Numbered from the stretch's first letter, positions 16,533-25,718 are shown. The stretch is DNA of 64,000 bases from Streptomyces sp. NA02950 (GCF_013364155.1 NZ_CP054916.1:8834001-8898000), one strand, 5' to 3'. Notes: generated by a model not told the origin, from the sequence alone. A program made the numbers and translations.

Positions 16533-17105
16533 TCAGGTCTTACTGAGCAGGATCGTGATCGTCGCCAGGATGGCCGCCAGCACCAGCGCCGCCACCCCGT
16601 AGACCAGCCGCTGCGAGCGCAGCCCGGGAAGCAGCGCGTCGATGGAGATCCGGCCCGCGCCGCTCAGCGCGAGTCCGGCCGCGCCGACGCCGATGAGCAG
16701 CGGAAACTCAAAGCCGCCGAACAGGCCGAGCTCCCAGGACGCGGCCACGGCGTTCGCCATCGTGCCCGCGACGGCGGCACCGGCGAGCGGGGTGATCAGC
16801 CCCACCGCCAGGGCGAGACCGCCGAAGGTCTCGGTCAGTCCGCAGATGACCGCCATCGCCTTCGGCGCGGGATAGCCGAAATGCGCGAAGGCCACGGCTG
16901 TCCGGTCGACCCCCAGACCGTCCCACCAGCCGAACAGGTGCTGGGCGCCGCGCGCGGCGACGATCAGACCGACGCCGAGACGCACCACCAGCAGACCGAC
17001 GTCATGGGCGGTGAGCACGGCCGCGGTGGACCGGGAGGCGTGGGCGTGGGCATGGCCCGCGTCCGGTTCCGGTGAGGCGGCGTTCTCGCGGTGAGAAGAA
17101 GACAT
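16533..17105 (-). CDS. DoxX family membrane protein
   Basis: A 190-aa protein from ATG 17105, with GAGGG 6 bases upstream. A His-rich cytoplasmic N-terminus (HAHAHAS) precedes four membrane helices. LLVVRLGVGLIVAARGAQHLFGWW is the classic first DoxX helix, followed by KAMAVICGLTETFGGLALAVG and two more. DoxX proteins are small inner-membrane proteins linked to thiol/redox stress and quinone-related functions; the reaction is not established. The upstream gap contains AAGTACTT (17166-17173), an 8-bp palindrome resembling HxlR/MarR-type half-sites, which may be regulatory. Confidence 0.85.
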   Translation of the reverse strand: MSSSHRENAASPEPDAGHAHAHASRSTAAVLTAHDVGLLVVRLGVGLIVAARGAQHLFGWWDGLGVDRTAVAFAHFGYPAPKAMAVICGLTETFGGLALAVGLITPLAGAAVAGTMANAVAASWELGLFGGFEFPLLIGVGAAGLALSGAGRISIDALLPGLRSQRLVYGVAALVLAAILATITILLSKT

Positions 17106-17336
17106 GGCGCCCTCGTCTGGTCGGGCCCGGCGGGCTCGCCGAGCCGGATGTGCGATATGCACCTTAAGTACTTTTTATTCCACCACGCGAGTGGCTTCAA
17201 TCCGTCCCCGGCGTCCGCCCCACCGGAGGGCGGCCGACATGGCATCCGACCGGGCCTCCCCAGGCCCCCGGGAACCCGTACCGCCGAGCGATGTGGTTGC
17301 CCTGAGCAACCGGCTCTGAGCGGCGCCGCCCCGCCC

Positions 17337-18731
17337 TCAGTCGCCGGTCCGCGTACGCCGCCGCCGGGACGGGAGCCCGGGCAGGCGCCGTCGAGACCGG
17401 AGCCCGAGGAGCAGAGCACCGGCCAGACAGCAGAGCCCGGCGTCTGTCAGCGCGCCGCCCAGGGCCCGGGCCGACACCGGCGCGCCGTACGGTCCGGCGA
17501 CCGGACCGCACAGCGCCACGCCCAGCCCCGCCGCGACGGTGATCACCGTCTTGGTCACCCCCGACGCCTCACCCGCGCGCTCGGGCGCCACGGCCGTCTG
17601 CGTGGCGATCAGCGTCAGCGCGTTGGCCACCCCGAGGGCCGCTCCGCACACCGTGGCCGCCGAGATACGGCCAGGCAGCGTCGGCACCCTGGACACCGCA
17701 CCCAGCCCCGCCGCGCCCAGCCCCAGACACCACGCCATCGCCCGCACCGTGCCCGCCCGGGGAATCCGTCCGGCCACCGGACCGGCCAGGGCCATCGCCG
17801 TCGCGGGGGCGAGGAACACCGACCCCGCCACCGCCGACGACAGCCCCCACGGCCCCTGGAGCGCCAGCGGCACCATGAACAGGAACACCACGGTGGCGGC
17901 ATTGGCCACCGCCCCGGCCGCCGTGAGTGCCACAAACCGCTCGTTGCGGAAGAGTCCGAGCCCCACCAGCGGGTTCGCCGCCACCCGCTCGCATCGCACG
18001 AACACCACGAGCACCACGACGACCAGCGCCAGCGTGACCGCCGTAGGGCCCGAGAGCCATCCCCACACCGGCCCGCGGTCGACGAGGAGCGCGAGCCCGG
18101 CCACCGCCGCGGTGACCGTGACCAGTCCCTTGCCGTCCACGGTCGGCGGCGCCGCGGAGTCCCGCGAATCCGCCGCCCGCGCCGCCCACACCGCGGCCAC
18201 CAGCGCCACCGGCACATTGACCCAGAACACCGCCCGCCATGACAGCGCCTCGGTCAGCACACCGCCGAGGAACGGACCGCATGCGGTGGCGGTGCCTCCG
18301 GCACCCAGCGCCCACCCCAGCGCCCGGCCGCGCGACGCGGGCGGATAGGCGTTCGTCAGCAGCGCCAGCCCCACCGGCATGGTCAGCGCACCACCCGCGC
18401 CCTGCACCACCCGCGCGATCACCAGCACCGGCAGTGACGGGGCGAGCGCGCACCCCAGGGACGCCACTGCGAACACCACCAGACCCGCCGTCAGCAGCGC
18501 ACGCCGCCCCAGCAGATCGCCCAGCCGCCCCGCGCCCAGCATCAGCGCACCCGCCGCCAGCAGATATCCGCTGACCACCCAGGACAGCCCGGCACCGGTG
18601 ACCCCGAGATCGCGGGCGATCCCGGGCAGGGCCGGATTCAGCGCGAACGCGTCCAACTGGACACAGAACACTCCCGACGACACGGCCACCAGCGACCGCC
18701 GTCGCGCGGCAGGACCGCCTTCTTCCGCCAT
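17337..18731 (-). CDS. MFS transporter, EmrB/QacA-type (DHA2) drug exporter
   Basis: A 464-aa protein from ATG 18731, with GAGGAG 8 bases upstream. The sequence begins RRRSLVAVSSGVFCVQLDAFALNPALPGIARDLGV, where the Asp-containing first helix (D1 motif) is characteristic of DHA2 exporters. The second and fifth helices carry GAGRLGDLLGRR (A-motif) and GALGAGGTATACGPFLGG (C-motif, drug/proton antiport). At least 12 and probably 14 helices fit. The motifs indicate a proton-driven efflux pump; the substrate is unknown. No adjacent dedicated regulator is present. Confidence 0.88.
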   Translation of the reverse strand: MAEEGGPAARRRSLVAVSSGVFCVQLDAFALNPALPGIARDLGVTGAGLSWVVSGYLLAAGALMLGAGRLGDLLGRRALLTAGLVVFAVASLGCALAPSLPVLVIARVVQGAGGALTMPVGLALLTNAYPPASRGRALGWALGAGGTATACGPFLGGVLTEALSWRAVFWVNVPVALVAAVWAARAADSRDSAAPPTVDGKGLVTVTAAVAGLALLVDRGPVWGWLSGPTAVTLALVVVVLVVFVRCERVAANPLVGLGLFRNERFVALTAAGAVANAATVVFLFMVPLALQGPWGLSSAVAGSVFLAPATAMALAGPVAGRIPRAGTVRAMAWCLGLGAAGLGAVSRVPTLPGRISAATVCGAALGVANALTLIATQTAVAPERAGEASGVTKTVITVAAGLGVALCGPVAGPYGAPVSARALGGALTDAGLCCLAGALLLGLRSRRRLPGLPSRRRRTRTGD

Positions 18732-18855
18732 CACTCACTCCTCGGCACCCCCAGGGACAGGACACAATGCGGGGCTGAAGGGAGAAGAGCTGACAAGAGA
18801 AGAGAAAGCGGTGTGAAACGGGGCCGGTTACGCCCGTGAGGGAAACCGCGCTCGG

Positions 18856-19362
18856 TCAGTGGCGGAGCGGCAGCCGGTGCAGATCCACGGCGGTGAGCCG
18901 TCCGGCCTCGATCGCCGCTGTCATGAACGTACAGTACGGCTGTCTGCGCCGGTCCGTGGGGGAGCCGGGATTGAGCAGCCGCAGCCGCCCGTCGTCGGTG
19001 GTGGAGTCCCACGGGATGTGGCTGTGGCCGAACACCAGCACATCCAGACCGGGGAACCGCTCGGCGCAGCGCCGCTCCCGCCCCCGCGCCGCCCCGGTCT
19101 CGTGCACCACGCCGAACCGCAGCCCCGCCAGCTCCACCCGGGCCACCTCCGGCAGCCGCGCCCGCAGTTCGGGACCGTCGTTGTTGCCGTACACCCCGAT
19201 CAGCCGCCGCGACCGCGCCTCCAGCAGATCGAGGGTGGCGGTGTCGACCCAGTCACCCGCGTGGAAGACGACATCGGCGTCCGGGAGTTGCTCCAGCAGC
19301 TCCCGGGGAAGCGCCTTGGCGCGCCGGGGCAGATGGGTGTCGGACATGAGGAGGAGACGCAC
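18856..19362 (-). CDS. YfcE/MJ0936-type metallophosphoesterase
   Basis: A 168-aa protein. The start is GTG 19362 (an internal ATG at 19347 is possible). All calcineurin-like metal motifs are present: SDTHLP, GDWVD, GNNDG, a buried HE in VVHETG, and GHSHIP. The size fits the small YfcE class of Mn-dependent phosphodiesterases acting on small model phosphodiesters in vitro; the physiological substrate is unknown. No Shine-Dalgarno sequence is evident. A TACGGT hexamer 7 bases upstream would permit a leaderless message. It lies between the DHA2 exporter (same strand, downstream) and a divergent hypothetical gene. Confidence 0.9.
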   Translation of the reverse strand: MRLLLMSDTHLPRRAKALPRELLEQLPDADVVFHAGDWVDTATLDLLEARSRRLIGVYGNNDGPELRARLPEVARVELAGLRFGVVHETGAARGRERRCAERFPGLDVLVFGHSHIPWDSTTDDGRLRLLNPGSPTDRRRQPYCTFMTAAIEAGRLTAVDLHRLPLRH

Positions 19363-19449
19363 GGGGTGACCGTATCGTGCGGATCAGCGCTCCCGCCGTC
19401 ACCCGGGGTGAAATAGTGTGCCAAGCGAATCGATGCACGGGAGGTGACG

Positions 19450-19989
19450 ATGGCGGACACCACGGGGGGCCGGTATCCTCGGCCGCCGGTCTCGGCGGCC
19501 GAGGCCGAGTGGGTGTGGCGGCTGCTGTCGGTCCAGGCGCTGGAGGAGGGCGCCAAACCGGAGACGGTGCGGCTCGCGGTGGTGGTGGGGCTGGCCCGGG
19601 CCAGTGGCGCCCGTTACGGGGGCCTGTTGCGCTGCCGGGTCGGGGCGCTCGATCTGGACGCCGGGTGGGTGACGCTCGAACACGGCAAACACCGTGTCCC
19701 GCGCCGCCACGGCCTGGACCGCGGCACGGTCCTGGTCCTGCGCCGCTGGCTGGGTGTCCGTCAGGAACTCTGCGCAGAACTCGAGGGCTCGGTGCCGGAC
19801 GCGCTGCTGCTGACCGTGCACCACACCCATGACCACGGGGTGACGGTGGCGGCCGGGCTGCCCATCACCCGGCAGGGGCTGGTGCTCTCCTGGCGCCGGT
19901 TCGCCCATCGCACCAACGCCACCTACGCGGCCCGGCGGCCCCCGCTGCCCACCCGCTTCGAACAGGTCCGCCGCGCCTGGGACACCTGA
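19450..19989 (+). CDS. Hypothetical protein with tyrosine-recombinase-like segment
   Basis: A 179-aa protein from ATG 19450, with GGAGG 5 bases upstream. The stretch ASGARYGGLLRCRVGALDLDAGWVTLEHGKH (about residues 50-82) resembles box I of phage-type integrases (TGLRxGELLxLRWxDVDLDxG). It lacks the usual second half: no clear HxxR, and no final Tyr nucleophile in context. The size is about half that of an integrase. It may be a domesticated or decayed recombinase domain, or an unrelated conserved Streptomyces protein. Context gives no attachment-site evidence. Confidence 0.6.
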   Translation: MADTTGGRYPRPPVSAAEAEWVWRLLSVQALEEGAKPETVRLAVVVGLARASGARYGGLLRCRVGALDLDAGWVTLEHGKHRVPRRHGLDRGTVLVLRRWLGVRQELCAELEGSVPDALLLTVHHTHDHGVTVAAGLPITRQGLVLSWRRFAHRTNATYAARRPPLPTRFEQVRRAWDT

Positions 19990-20009
19990 GCCCCGGCCCC
20001 GGACACCTG

Positions 20010-20041
20010 GGGGGCGGGACCGCCCACGCGGCCCCGCCCCC
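20010..20041. terminator. GC hairpin between convergent genes
   Basis: GGGGGCGGG pairs with CCCGCCCCC around a short GC loop. It lies between the convergent stops at 19989 and 20067, so it can act as a bidirectional terminator. Confidence 0.55.
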
Positions 20042-20043
20042 AC

Positions 20044-20076
20044 CGCCGACTACGCGGCCCCGCCGACTACGCGGCC
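20044..20076. repeat. Tandem 17-bp duplication at the end of the phosphoesterase gene
   Basis: The unit CGCCGACTACGCGGCC occurs at 20044-20059 and 20061-20076, a 17-base period. The stop codon TAG of the minus-strand gene lies in one copy and is repeated in the other, so the duplication leaves the protein end unchanged. Confidence 0.7.
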
Positions 20077-23000
20077 GAACCCGACGCCACCGCCACGGCC
20101 CGAGCGGCCACGGTGAAACGCGCCTGTGCCGTCGCGCCGTTGACCTTCACCGTGAGCGTGGCCGCTCCCGGGCGCAGCGCGGTGAGTGTGCCGCTCACCG
20201 GGTCGTAGGCCGCCACATGACGGCGCCCGGCGTGGGACGGATCGCCGATGAACACGTTGGGCGATCCGCTCCAGTCGGCGCTGACCGGGAAGCGGACCGG
20301 CACCCGTCGGGCGGTGGGTCCCTCGCCCTGGATGACGTCCGCCGTCACCGCGGCGTCCTGCCCGGTGCGCAGTTCGGCCGGGGCGGTCACGGTCAGCCCG
20401 TCCACATGCGGCCGGGTCTGGACCGACACCCAGTCGGGCCCGCCCTTCCAGGGTGTCCGGCGGGCCTGCGCCCACTCCTTCGGCGGGACATGGTCGACCC
20501 CGACCATCGACCAGCCGGTGAAACCGCCCCGGTCGGCCGAGGAGGACGGGTACTTGCCCGAGTTGCCGTTGATCAGATACGGGACCCCGTCCACCCGTGA
20601 GGCGTGGAAGGTGCCGACATGGCTGCCGATGAACGCCGCGCCCTTGCCGGTGGTCCGGCGGAAGTCGGCGAGCCAGTTCTCCAGCAGCGCGGCCTCCTTG
20701 CGGTCGCTCAGTCGGCTGCCCTGCTGCGGGGTGGGATCGCGCGGCGGAACGTGCTCGATCACCATGACCGAGCCGACGCTTCGGTCGTGCGATGCGGCCT
20801 CCAGCTGGGCACGCAACTCCTTGATCTGGTCGAAGCCACCGCCGCGCAGCCCGAGGCTGGAGGTGTCGAGGGTGATGAAGCGGGTGCCCTGGTGGTCGAA
20901 GGTCCGGTGGGCGGGCCCGAACTCGGCCGTGAAGTTGTCGATCCGGCCACCCATGACCTCGTGGTTGCCCGGTACGTAGTACCAGGGCACGGCGTCCCCC
21001 AGCTCCTGGGTCAGCACCGTACGGGCGAAGGAGAGATCCTCGGGCGAACCCTCGTCCACCAGATCCCCGTTGATGACCAGGAAGTCGGGCCGGGCCGCCT
21101 TGATCTCCCGCAGGGTGCGCCGGGCCTGGGCGACGATCGGGCTGTTCGGTTCACGGGCCACGAACTGCGCGTCCGACATCACGGCGAACCGCCAGTCCCG
21201 CCCCCCGGTCCGGGCCGCCGTGCTGATCAGCGGATCCGGATGGGCCTTCTCCGCGGGCAGTTCGACGGGAGGTGGCACCTGTGCGGTGAGGTCGTCGATA
21301 ACGATGCCGCCGGTGTACTGGCGGGCCGGGCCGGTCTCGGCGAGATAGAAGCGGTTGACCGTCAGTGGATAGGCGATCCCGGCCGGTACGGTGAAGTCGA
21401 CATGTCGCCATCCGGTCCAGGTCACATACGGGCCGCGCAGCAACTGGTCCGAGCCCGCCGCGTCCTTGAGGTGCAGCGTCGGCCACGCCCCCGTGCCGTC
21501 CCCCTTGATCCACAGGCCGAACGACTGCGGCTGGCCCTCCACGTCGATCGGCCGCGGCGGGGTGACGTAGGCGGCGCGGGTGGCGGTCGACTGGGTGAAG
21601 TCGTACCTGAGCTTCAGCCCGGTGCCGGTGTGGCCCTCGGGAGTGGCCTCGGCCGAACCGGAGGCGCGGGCCTGGCTGAACGTCCACTGGCCGGCGTCGT
21701 CGAAGGCCGCCTCCTGCCGCTCACGGAGACCGGCGGTGACGGCGAGCACCGTGCTGGTGTCCCCGGCCCGGACCGTGACCCGGCCCGCGACCTCGTCGCC
21801 GCGTGCCGTGACGGTGAAGGTGCCGGTCGCCGGATCCGGCGTGATGGTGAACAGCGCGTGGTCGTAGTCGAGGTGGACGTCGGACGGTTCGACGGGTGCG
21901 CTCGCGCCGTGCGCGTCCAGGCCGACGATCCCGAAGCGGCCGGTGGCCTCGGCGTCCGCCAGCCCCAGCAGCCGGGTGGTGGGCCGGATCCGGTCCAGGC
22001 GGTCCAGCACGGTGAGTTTCAGCGCGCCGTGGGCCGACCCGCGCCGGGCGGTGACCGTGGTCGCGCCGCCGCGGCGGGCGGTGAAGGTGCCGTCCGCGGA
22101 GACCCGGCCGACGCCCGGGTCGGCCGTCCGCCAGTGCGGCGCGCCCTTCGCGGGACCGTAGGTCTCGTCGTATCCGGCCGCGGTGAGACGGCGGGTCAGC
22201 CCGGGGAAGACACGCTCGGGGTGGCCGCCGCGGACCGGGTCCACGGTAGGCGCGTCGAGGGCATCGGCCATCGTCCCCACCCGGAACCCCGTGAGCCGTC
22301 CGCTGCCGTCGGGGGCGGTGAAGGCGAGCCCGTTGGGCACGGTGCGCTCGCTGCCGTCGGAGGGGCTGTTCTCCACCTGGGCCCGGTCGCTGCCGGGTTC
22401 GCGGGCCACCAGGGTGGACGAACCGCCGCCGTCGAGGTTGAGCGCGCCGTAGGAGCCCGCCTCCTTCATCATCAGGCCCAGTTCGGTGAGGGTGACCCCG
22501 CCGCTGTCGGCCTGCCGTCCGTCGACGGTGATGATCTGCATACGGCGGCCGTCCCGGGAGAAGCCGACGGCCGTGCGCGGGGCCGCGGTGTTGTTGCCCT
22601 CGCCCTCGTGGCCGATCGGTTTCCCGTCCACGACCAGCAGTTCCCGGCCGCTGACCGCGGTGCGGGGGAGGTCGCCGTCGGCGGCGCGGGGCCGGTACTC
22701 CATCGTCACGCTGTCGCCGACGGCCAGTGCGGACAGCTCGTCGGCTCCCGCGTCCCGGCCCACCAGCAGAGTCGTACCGGCGGGGATGGCGCCCTTGCCG
22801 GGGGCCGAGGCGGCCCGGCTGACCTTTCCGTCCACGACGGCCACCTCCGCGGTGCGCCGTGCGCCGTCCACGGTCTGGGCCCGGTCGGCCTCGCCCCACT
22901 GGGCGTTGTACGCGCCGATGCCACTGGACGGGACGTTGGCCGCGTTGAGCGCGGCCAACGGGTGGTCGCCGTCCGGGAGGGTGAGGGTGCCGTCGAAGTA

Positions 23001-23603
23001 GAGCTGGAGGAGCCGGCCCGCCGCCTGCGGGCCGATGCCGACGGCCTTGCCCGGGCCCGCGGCGGACGCGGAGTTGACCACGTGGCCGTCGTCGATGCCG
23101 ATGCCCTCGGGGGCCCCGGTCTGGTTGATGTCGAAGAAGTCACCGTTGATCGCGGCCACCGTGCGGCGGCCGGGTCCGGCATCGTGCGCTGCGGCCAGCT
23201 CGGAGACGGGTAAACGCTTGGTGACCTTGTCCGGGTGCAGATAGTCGACCCTGGACCCGGCGGTGAGATCCACCGACAGCGAGTCGACCCGCAGCCACTT
23301 GTCGGACTCCAGCCGGTCGTACGAGGTCAGCTCGACCCCGGGGGCGACGGGACGTGAGGTGCGGGCGGTCTGCAACCCGTCCCCGTCGGCCACGGACGTG
23401 GTGTCCGCTGCGCCCTTCTCGCCCTCCGCGGCGGCGGGCGGGGGCGGTGCGATCGGGCGCAGCATCTCGGCCGCGTCGCGGGCGAAGGGTTCGGGGGCCG
23501 GGGCGCGGGTGTCATCGGCGGCGGCAGGCCCCGCGGCGCCCGCCACGAGGGCGGAGACCGCGGCCAGAACCGCCAGGGGTCTGGCGAACGCGACAGGAGG
23601 CAT
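20067..23603 (-). CDS. Secreted phosphodiester glycosidase / metallophosphoesterase fusion
   Basis: A 1178-aa protein with a cleavable signal peptide (MPPVAFARPLAVLAAVSALV, cleavage after AAA near 29) and AGGGAG before the ATG. Residues about 90-430 form a phosphodiester glycosidase (NAGPA-type) domain with AINGDFFDINQTGAPEG and LNLDGGGSSTLV. A central Ig-like and jelly-roll-like region (about 440-800) may bind carbohydrate. Residues about 825-1060 are a calcineurin-type phosphoesterase: MSDAQF, NGDLVDEG, PGNHEV and SHVGTFH. A C-terminal Ig-like domain ends the protein. It probably processes phosphodiester-linked sugars in cell-wall polymers or environmental glycans outside the cell. Codon 131 is TTA. 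Confidence 0.88.
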   Translation of the reverse strand: MPPVAFARPLAVLAAVSALVAGAAGPAAADDTRAPAPEPFARDAAEMLRPIAPPPPAAAEGEKGAADTTSVADGDGLQTARTSRPVAPGVELTSYDRLESDKWLRVDSLSVDLTAGSRVDYLHPDKVTKRLPVSELAAAHDAGPGRRTVAAINGDFFDINQTGAPEGIGIDDGHVVNSASAAGPGKAVGIGPQAAGRLLQLYFDGTLTLPDGDHPLAALNAANVPSSGIGAYNAQWGEADRAQTVDGARRTAEVAVVDGKVSRAASAPGKGAIPAGTTLLVGRDAGADELSALAVGDSVTMEYRPRAADGDLPRTAVSGRELLVVDGKPIGHEGEGNNTAAPRTAVGFSRDGRRMQIITVDGRQADSGGVTLTELGLMMKEAGSYGALNLDGGGSSTLVAREPGSDRAQVENSPSDGSERTVPNGLAFTAPDGSGRLTGFRVGTMADALDAPTVDPVRGGHPERVFPGLTRRLTAAGYDETYGPAKGAPHWRTADPGVGRVSADGTFTARRGGATTVTARRGSAHGALKLTVLDRLDRIRPTTRLLGLADAEATGRFGIVGLDAHGASAPVEPSDVHLDYDHALFTITPDPATGTFTVTARGDEVAGRVTVRAGDTSTVLAVTAGLRERQEAAFDDAGQWTFSQARASGSAEATPEGHTGTGLKLRYDFTQSTATRAAYVTPPRPIDVEGQPQSFGLWIKGDGTGAWPTLHLKDAAGSDQLLRGPYVTWTGWRHVDFTVPAGIAYPLTVNRFYLAETGPARQYTGGIVIDDLTAQVPPPVELPAEKAHPDPLISTAARTGGRDWRFAVMSDAQFVAREPNSPIVAQARRTLREIKAARPDFLVINGDLVDEGSPEDLSFARTVLTQELGDAVPWYYVPGNHEVMGGRIDNFTAEFGPAHRTFDHQGTRFITLDTSSLGLRGGGFDQIKELRAQLEAASHDRSVGSVMVIEHVPPRDPTPQQGSRLSDRKEAALLENWLADFRRTTGKGAAFIGSHVGTFHASRVDGVPYLINGNSGKYPSSSADRGGFTGWSMVGVDHVPPKEWAQARRTPWKGGPDWVSVQTRPHVDGLTVTAPAELRTGQDAAVTADVIQGEGPTARRVPVRFPVSADWSGSPNVFIGDPSHAGRRHVAAYDPVSGTLTALRPGAATLTVKVNGATAQARFTVAARAVAVASGSAA

Positions 23604-23751
23604 GGCAACTCCCTGAGGCCATGGGACTCGCGTGGTTCACACGCACAGCGCCCCAGCATCGCGGCGGAGTTGACCGGACACCAGAAGGCGTCGGCGACAT
23701 CCTGGGGAACTTCTGTCCGTGCCGCATCGGGCCGGGGCGGTGTAGAAGGCG

Positions 23752-24177
23752 TCAGCCGCTGGTCAGGGCGTCGAGATACACCCAGTCGCCCTCATGCCGG
23801 GCGAATCGGCTGTTTTCGTGCAACTCACCCACTCGGCCGCCTTCGGTGTAGCGGGCGAGGAACTCCACGGTGCCGGTGGAGTGGAACGCCGTGCCGTCCG
23901 TGGTGCCCAGGATCTCCAGCCCCGTCCAGCGCGTCCCGGCGTCCAGGGCCACCCGCGGCGGCCGGGTGCTGGGGTGCCAACTGCGCAGCAGATACGCCTC
24001 GTCCCCGACGGCGAAGGCGCTGTAGCGCGAGCGCATCAGCTGCTCCGCGGTGGCCGCCCGGGCCTCCCCGCGGTGCAGCCGCCCGCAGCACTCGTCGTAC
24101 GGGGCGGGCAGCCCGCAGGGACAGACCGTGGGGGCGGTGCGGCGAGGCGGCCGTGGCGGTCGCTTGCGTCGGGACAT
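23752..24177 (-). CDS. YchJ family protein (SEC-C/UPF0225)
   Basis: A 141-aa protein, normal family length. The basic N-terminus leads into CPCGLPAPYDECCGRLH, a Zn-binding SEC-C-type CPCG...CC motif, then TAEQLMRSRYSAFAVGDEAYLLRSWHPSTRP, the YchJ core signature in an NTF2-like fold. FHSTGTVEFLARY and LHENSRFARHEGDWVYLDA complete the family pattern. The function of YchJ is not established. The gene stands alone, in the same direction as the upstream hydrolase. Confidence 0.92.
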   Translation of the reverse strand: MSRRKRPPRPPRRTAPTVCPCGLPAPYDECCGRLHRGEARAATAEQLMRSRYSAFAVGDEAYLLRSWHPSTRPPRVALDAGTRWTGLEILGTTDGTAFHSTGTVEFLARYTEGGRVGELHENSRFARHEGDWVYLDALTSG

Positions 24178-24270
24178 GGGTCCATTGTGACGGGCGGGAC
24201 CGGAGGGGCCGTCCCGGGTGGGGTGTCACCCGGGATGCCCGGGGCCGGGCGGCGGGACGGACGGGGCTGG

Positions 24271-25539
24271 TCAGCGGGGTGGCAGCTGCCGGGTGAAGAA
24301 CGCGCGCACCCGTCCACGCACGGCCGGTACCGAACAGACCGGATCCACCGTGCCGATCAGCCGGTTCCGGGCCTCGGCGGTCATCAGCCCGGCCGCCTGG
24401 AGCTGGGGCACGAGGGTCGCGTAGTCGGTGAACACCCAGTGCGCCGCGTCGTCCAGCCGAGCGCGCGTGGCACATCCGTGCGAACGGGCGAGCACCGACG
24501 ACCAGGAGCGCTCCAGCGCCGCCCGCTCGGTGAAACCGTCGGTGTGCAGCAGAAGAAGCGGCCGGTCCGTGCCGTGTTGGGCGACGGGCAGTAGTACGCC
24601 CGGCCGGTCCGGCGCGGACGGCGCCTCGTCCAGAAACCCTTCGAGGTTGACCGCGGCGGCCAGGCGCCGGTCCTCGTACAGCGCCTCGGCCGCCGTGGTG
24701 CCACCGGCCGAATGCCCGTAGACGCCCACGCGCTCCAGGTCCAGCAGACCGGGCAGACCCTCCGGCAGGGGGCGGTGTTCCGCGTCGGGGTTGTGGCCCG
24801 CCGCCAGGGCCTCCAGCCGGTCCAGGACGAACCGGGTGTCGGCGATCCGGGAGGCGATCGCGGTGTGGAACTGGCCGGGGTGCATCCGGGGGTCTCCCCG
24901 GAAGACACTCCGGCGCAGCAGCTTCCTGCGGTACGCGGCCGGACGCGGGAAGACGACCTCGCTCGCGTCGCCCGGATGGTCGATCGCCACCACCACGAAG
25001 CCGTGGCTCGCCAGGTCCTCCGCGAGCCCCGTGCCCAGGGTGCGGGGGTCACCGCCACCGGGGCTGTACAGCAGCACCGGACGCGGTGTGCGCTGTGCGG
25101 GCGCGCCGCTGTGCGCGTGGGTCGGCGTGGCGGCCCAGTCCACGCCCTGCGCCGGCAGCCCCGGACGCATCAGCGGCGCGGTCTCCCCGAACGAACGGGC
25201 GGCGCGCGCGGTCATCTGATGCGCCACCGGACGGCCGTGGCCGCCACGGGCCGGGTACCACACCGTCACCATCACCTCCCGGACCGGGATTCCCGCATCC
25301 CACGGGTCACGCCGGGTGCGGTCGACCAGATGCAGGGTGGTGACCCCGATCCGGTGCTGGCCGGTGGGCGCGGGCAGCCGCAGCGCCATCCCGCCGCCGG
25401 GGTTCACGGGCCGGGCCTGGGCCGCGCCCCCGCCTCCGGCTCCGGTGAGGAGCGCGGCGGTGGCCACCACGGCCGAGGTGGTGACGGCCCGTCGGCCCAC
25501 TCCGCCGCTCTCAACGTCGATGACATTCCTGAACGACAT
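24271..25539 (-). CDS. Secreted alpha/beta hydrolase (PAF-acetylhydrolase-like)
   Basis: A 422-aa protein with GGGGAG 6 bases before the ATG. A twin-Arg-containing N-terminus (GVGRRAVTTSAVVATAALLTG) precedes Ala/Gly-rich cleavable sequence, suggesting Tat or Sec export. The hydrolase core includes VTVWYPARG, RPVLLYSPGGGDPRTLG (oxyanion region), the nucleophile elbow VGVYGHSAGGTTAAEAL and a probable catalytic His in DDAAHWVFTD. The arrangement resembles platelet-activating-factor acetylhydrolase/plastic-degrading lipase-like proteins; the ester substrate is unknown. It is divergent from an ArsR-type regulator, with a 30-bp operator-like palindrome between. Confidence 0.87.
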   Translation of the reverse strand: MSFRNVIDVESGGVGRRAVTTSAVVATAALLTGAGGGGAAQARPVNPGGGMALRLPAPTGQHRIGVTTLHLVDRTRRDPWDAGIPVREVMVTVWYPARGGHGRPVAHQMTARAARSFGETAPLMRPGLPAQGVDWAATPTHAHSGAPAQRTPRPVLLYSPGGGDPRTLGTGLAEDLASHGFVVVAIDHPGDASEVVFPRPAAYRRKLLRRSVFRGDPRMHPGQFHTAIASRIADTRFVLDRLEALAAGHNPDAEHRPLPEGLPGLLDLERVGVYGHSAGGTTAAEALYEDRRLAAAVNLEGFLDEAPSAPDRPGVLLPVAQHGTDRPLLLLHTDGFTERAALERSWSSVLARSHGCATRARLDDAAHWVFTDYATLVPQLQAAGLMTAEARNRLIGTVDPVCSVPAVRGRVRAFFTRQLPPR

Positions 25540-25666
25540 GCTCGCTCCCCTGGTGTCCCGTCTCGCTGGTCCGGCCGGTCCGGTCGGTCCGGCTGAGCCG
25601 GTGTGATGCCGGTCCTTGCGCCCGTCGGGCGATGAGCTGAATCCTGGTCGCGGCGGGGAGCGACGG

Positions 25667-25696
25667 CCATCGTTGAGGCCCTGGCCTCAAGGATGG
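25667..25696. promoter_or_regulatory. 30-bp near-perfect palindrome in divergent promoter region
   Basis: CCATC-g-TTGAGGCC-ct-GGCCTCAA-g-GATGG is symmetric except for one mismatched pair and the 2-base centre. It lies 22 bases upstream of the ArsR-type regulator start, in the 179-bp gap shared with the hydrolase. It is the natural autoregulatory operator candidate. Confidence 0.65.
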
Positions 25697-25718
25697 TGCG
25701 GCGCCGTCAGGGGGAGTA

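Noticed and set aside
20604..23213. An 869-codon plus-strand frame opposite the phosphoesterase
   Set aside because: It is the antisense shadow of a well-supported secreted enzyme with clear domains and signal peptide.
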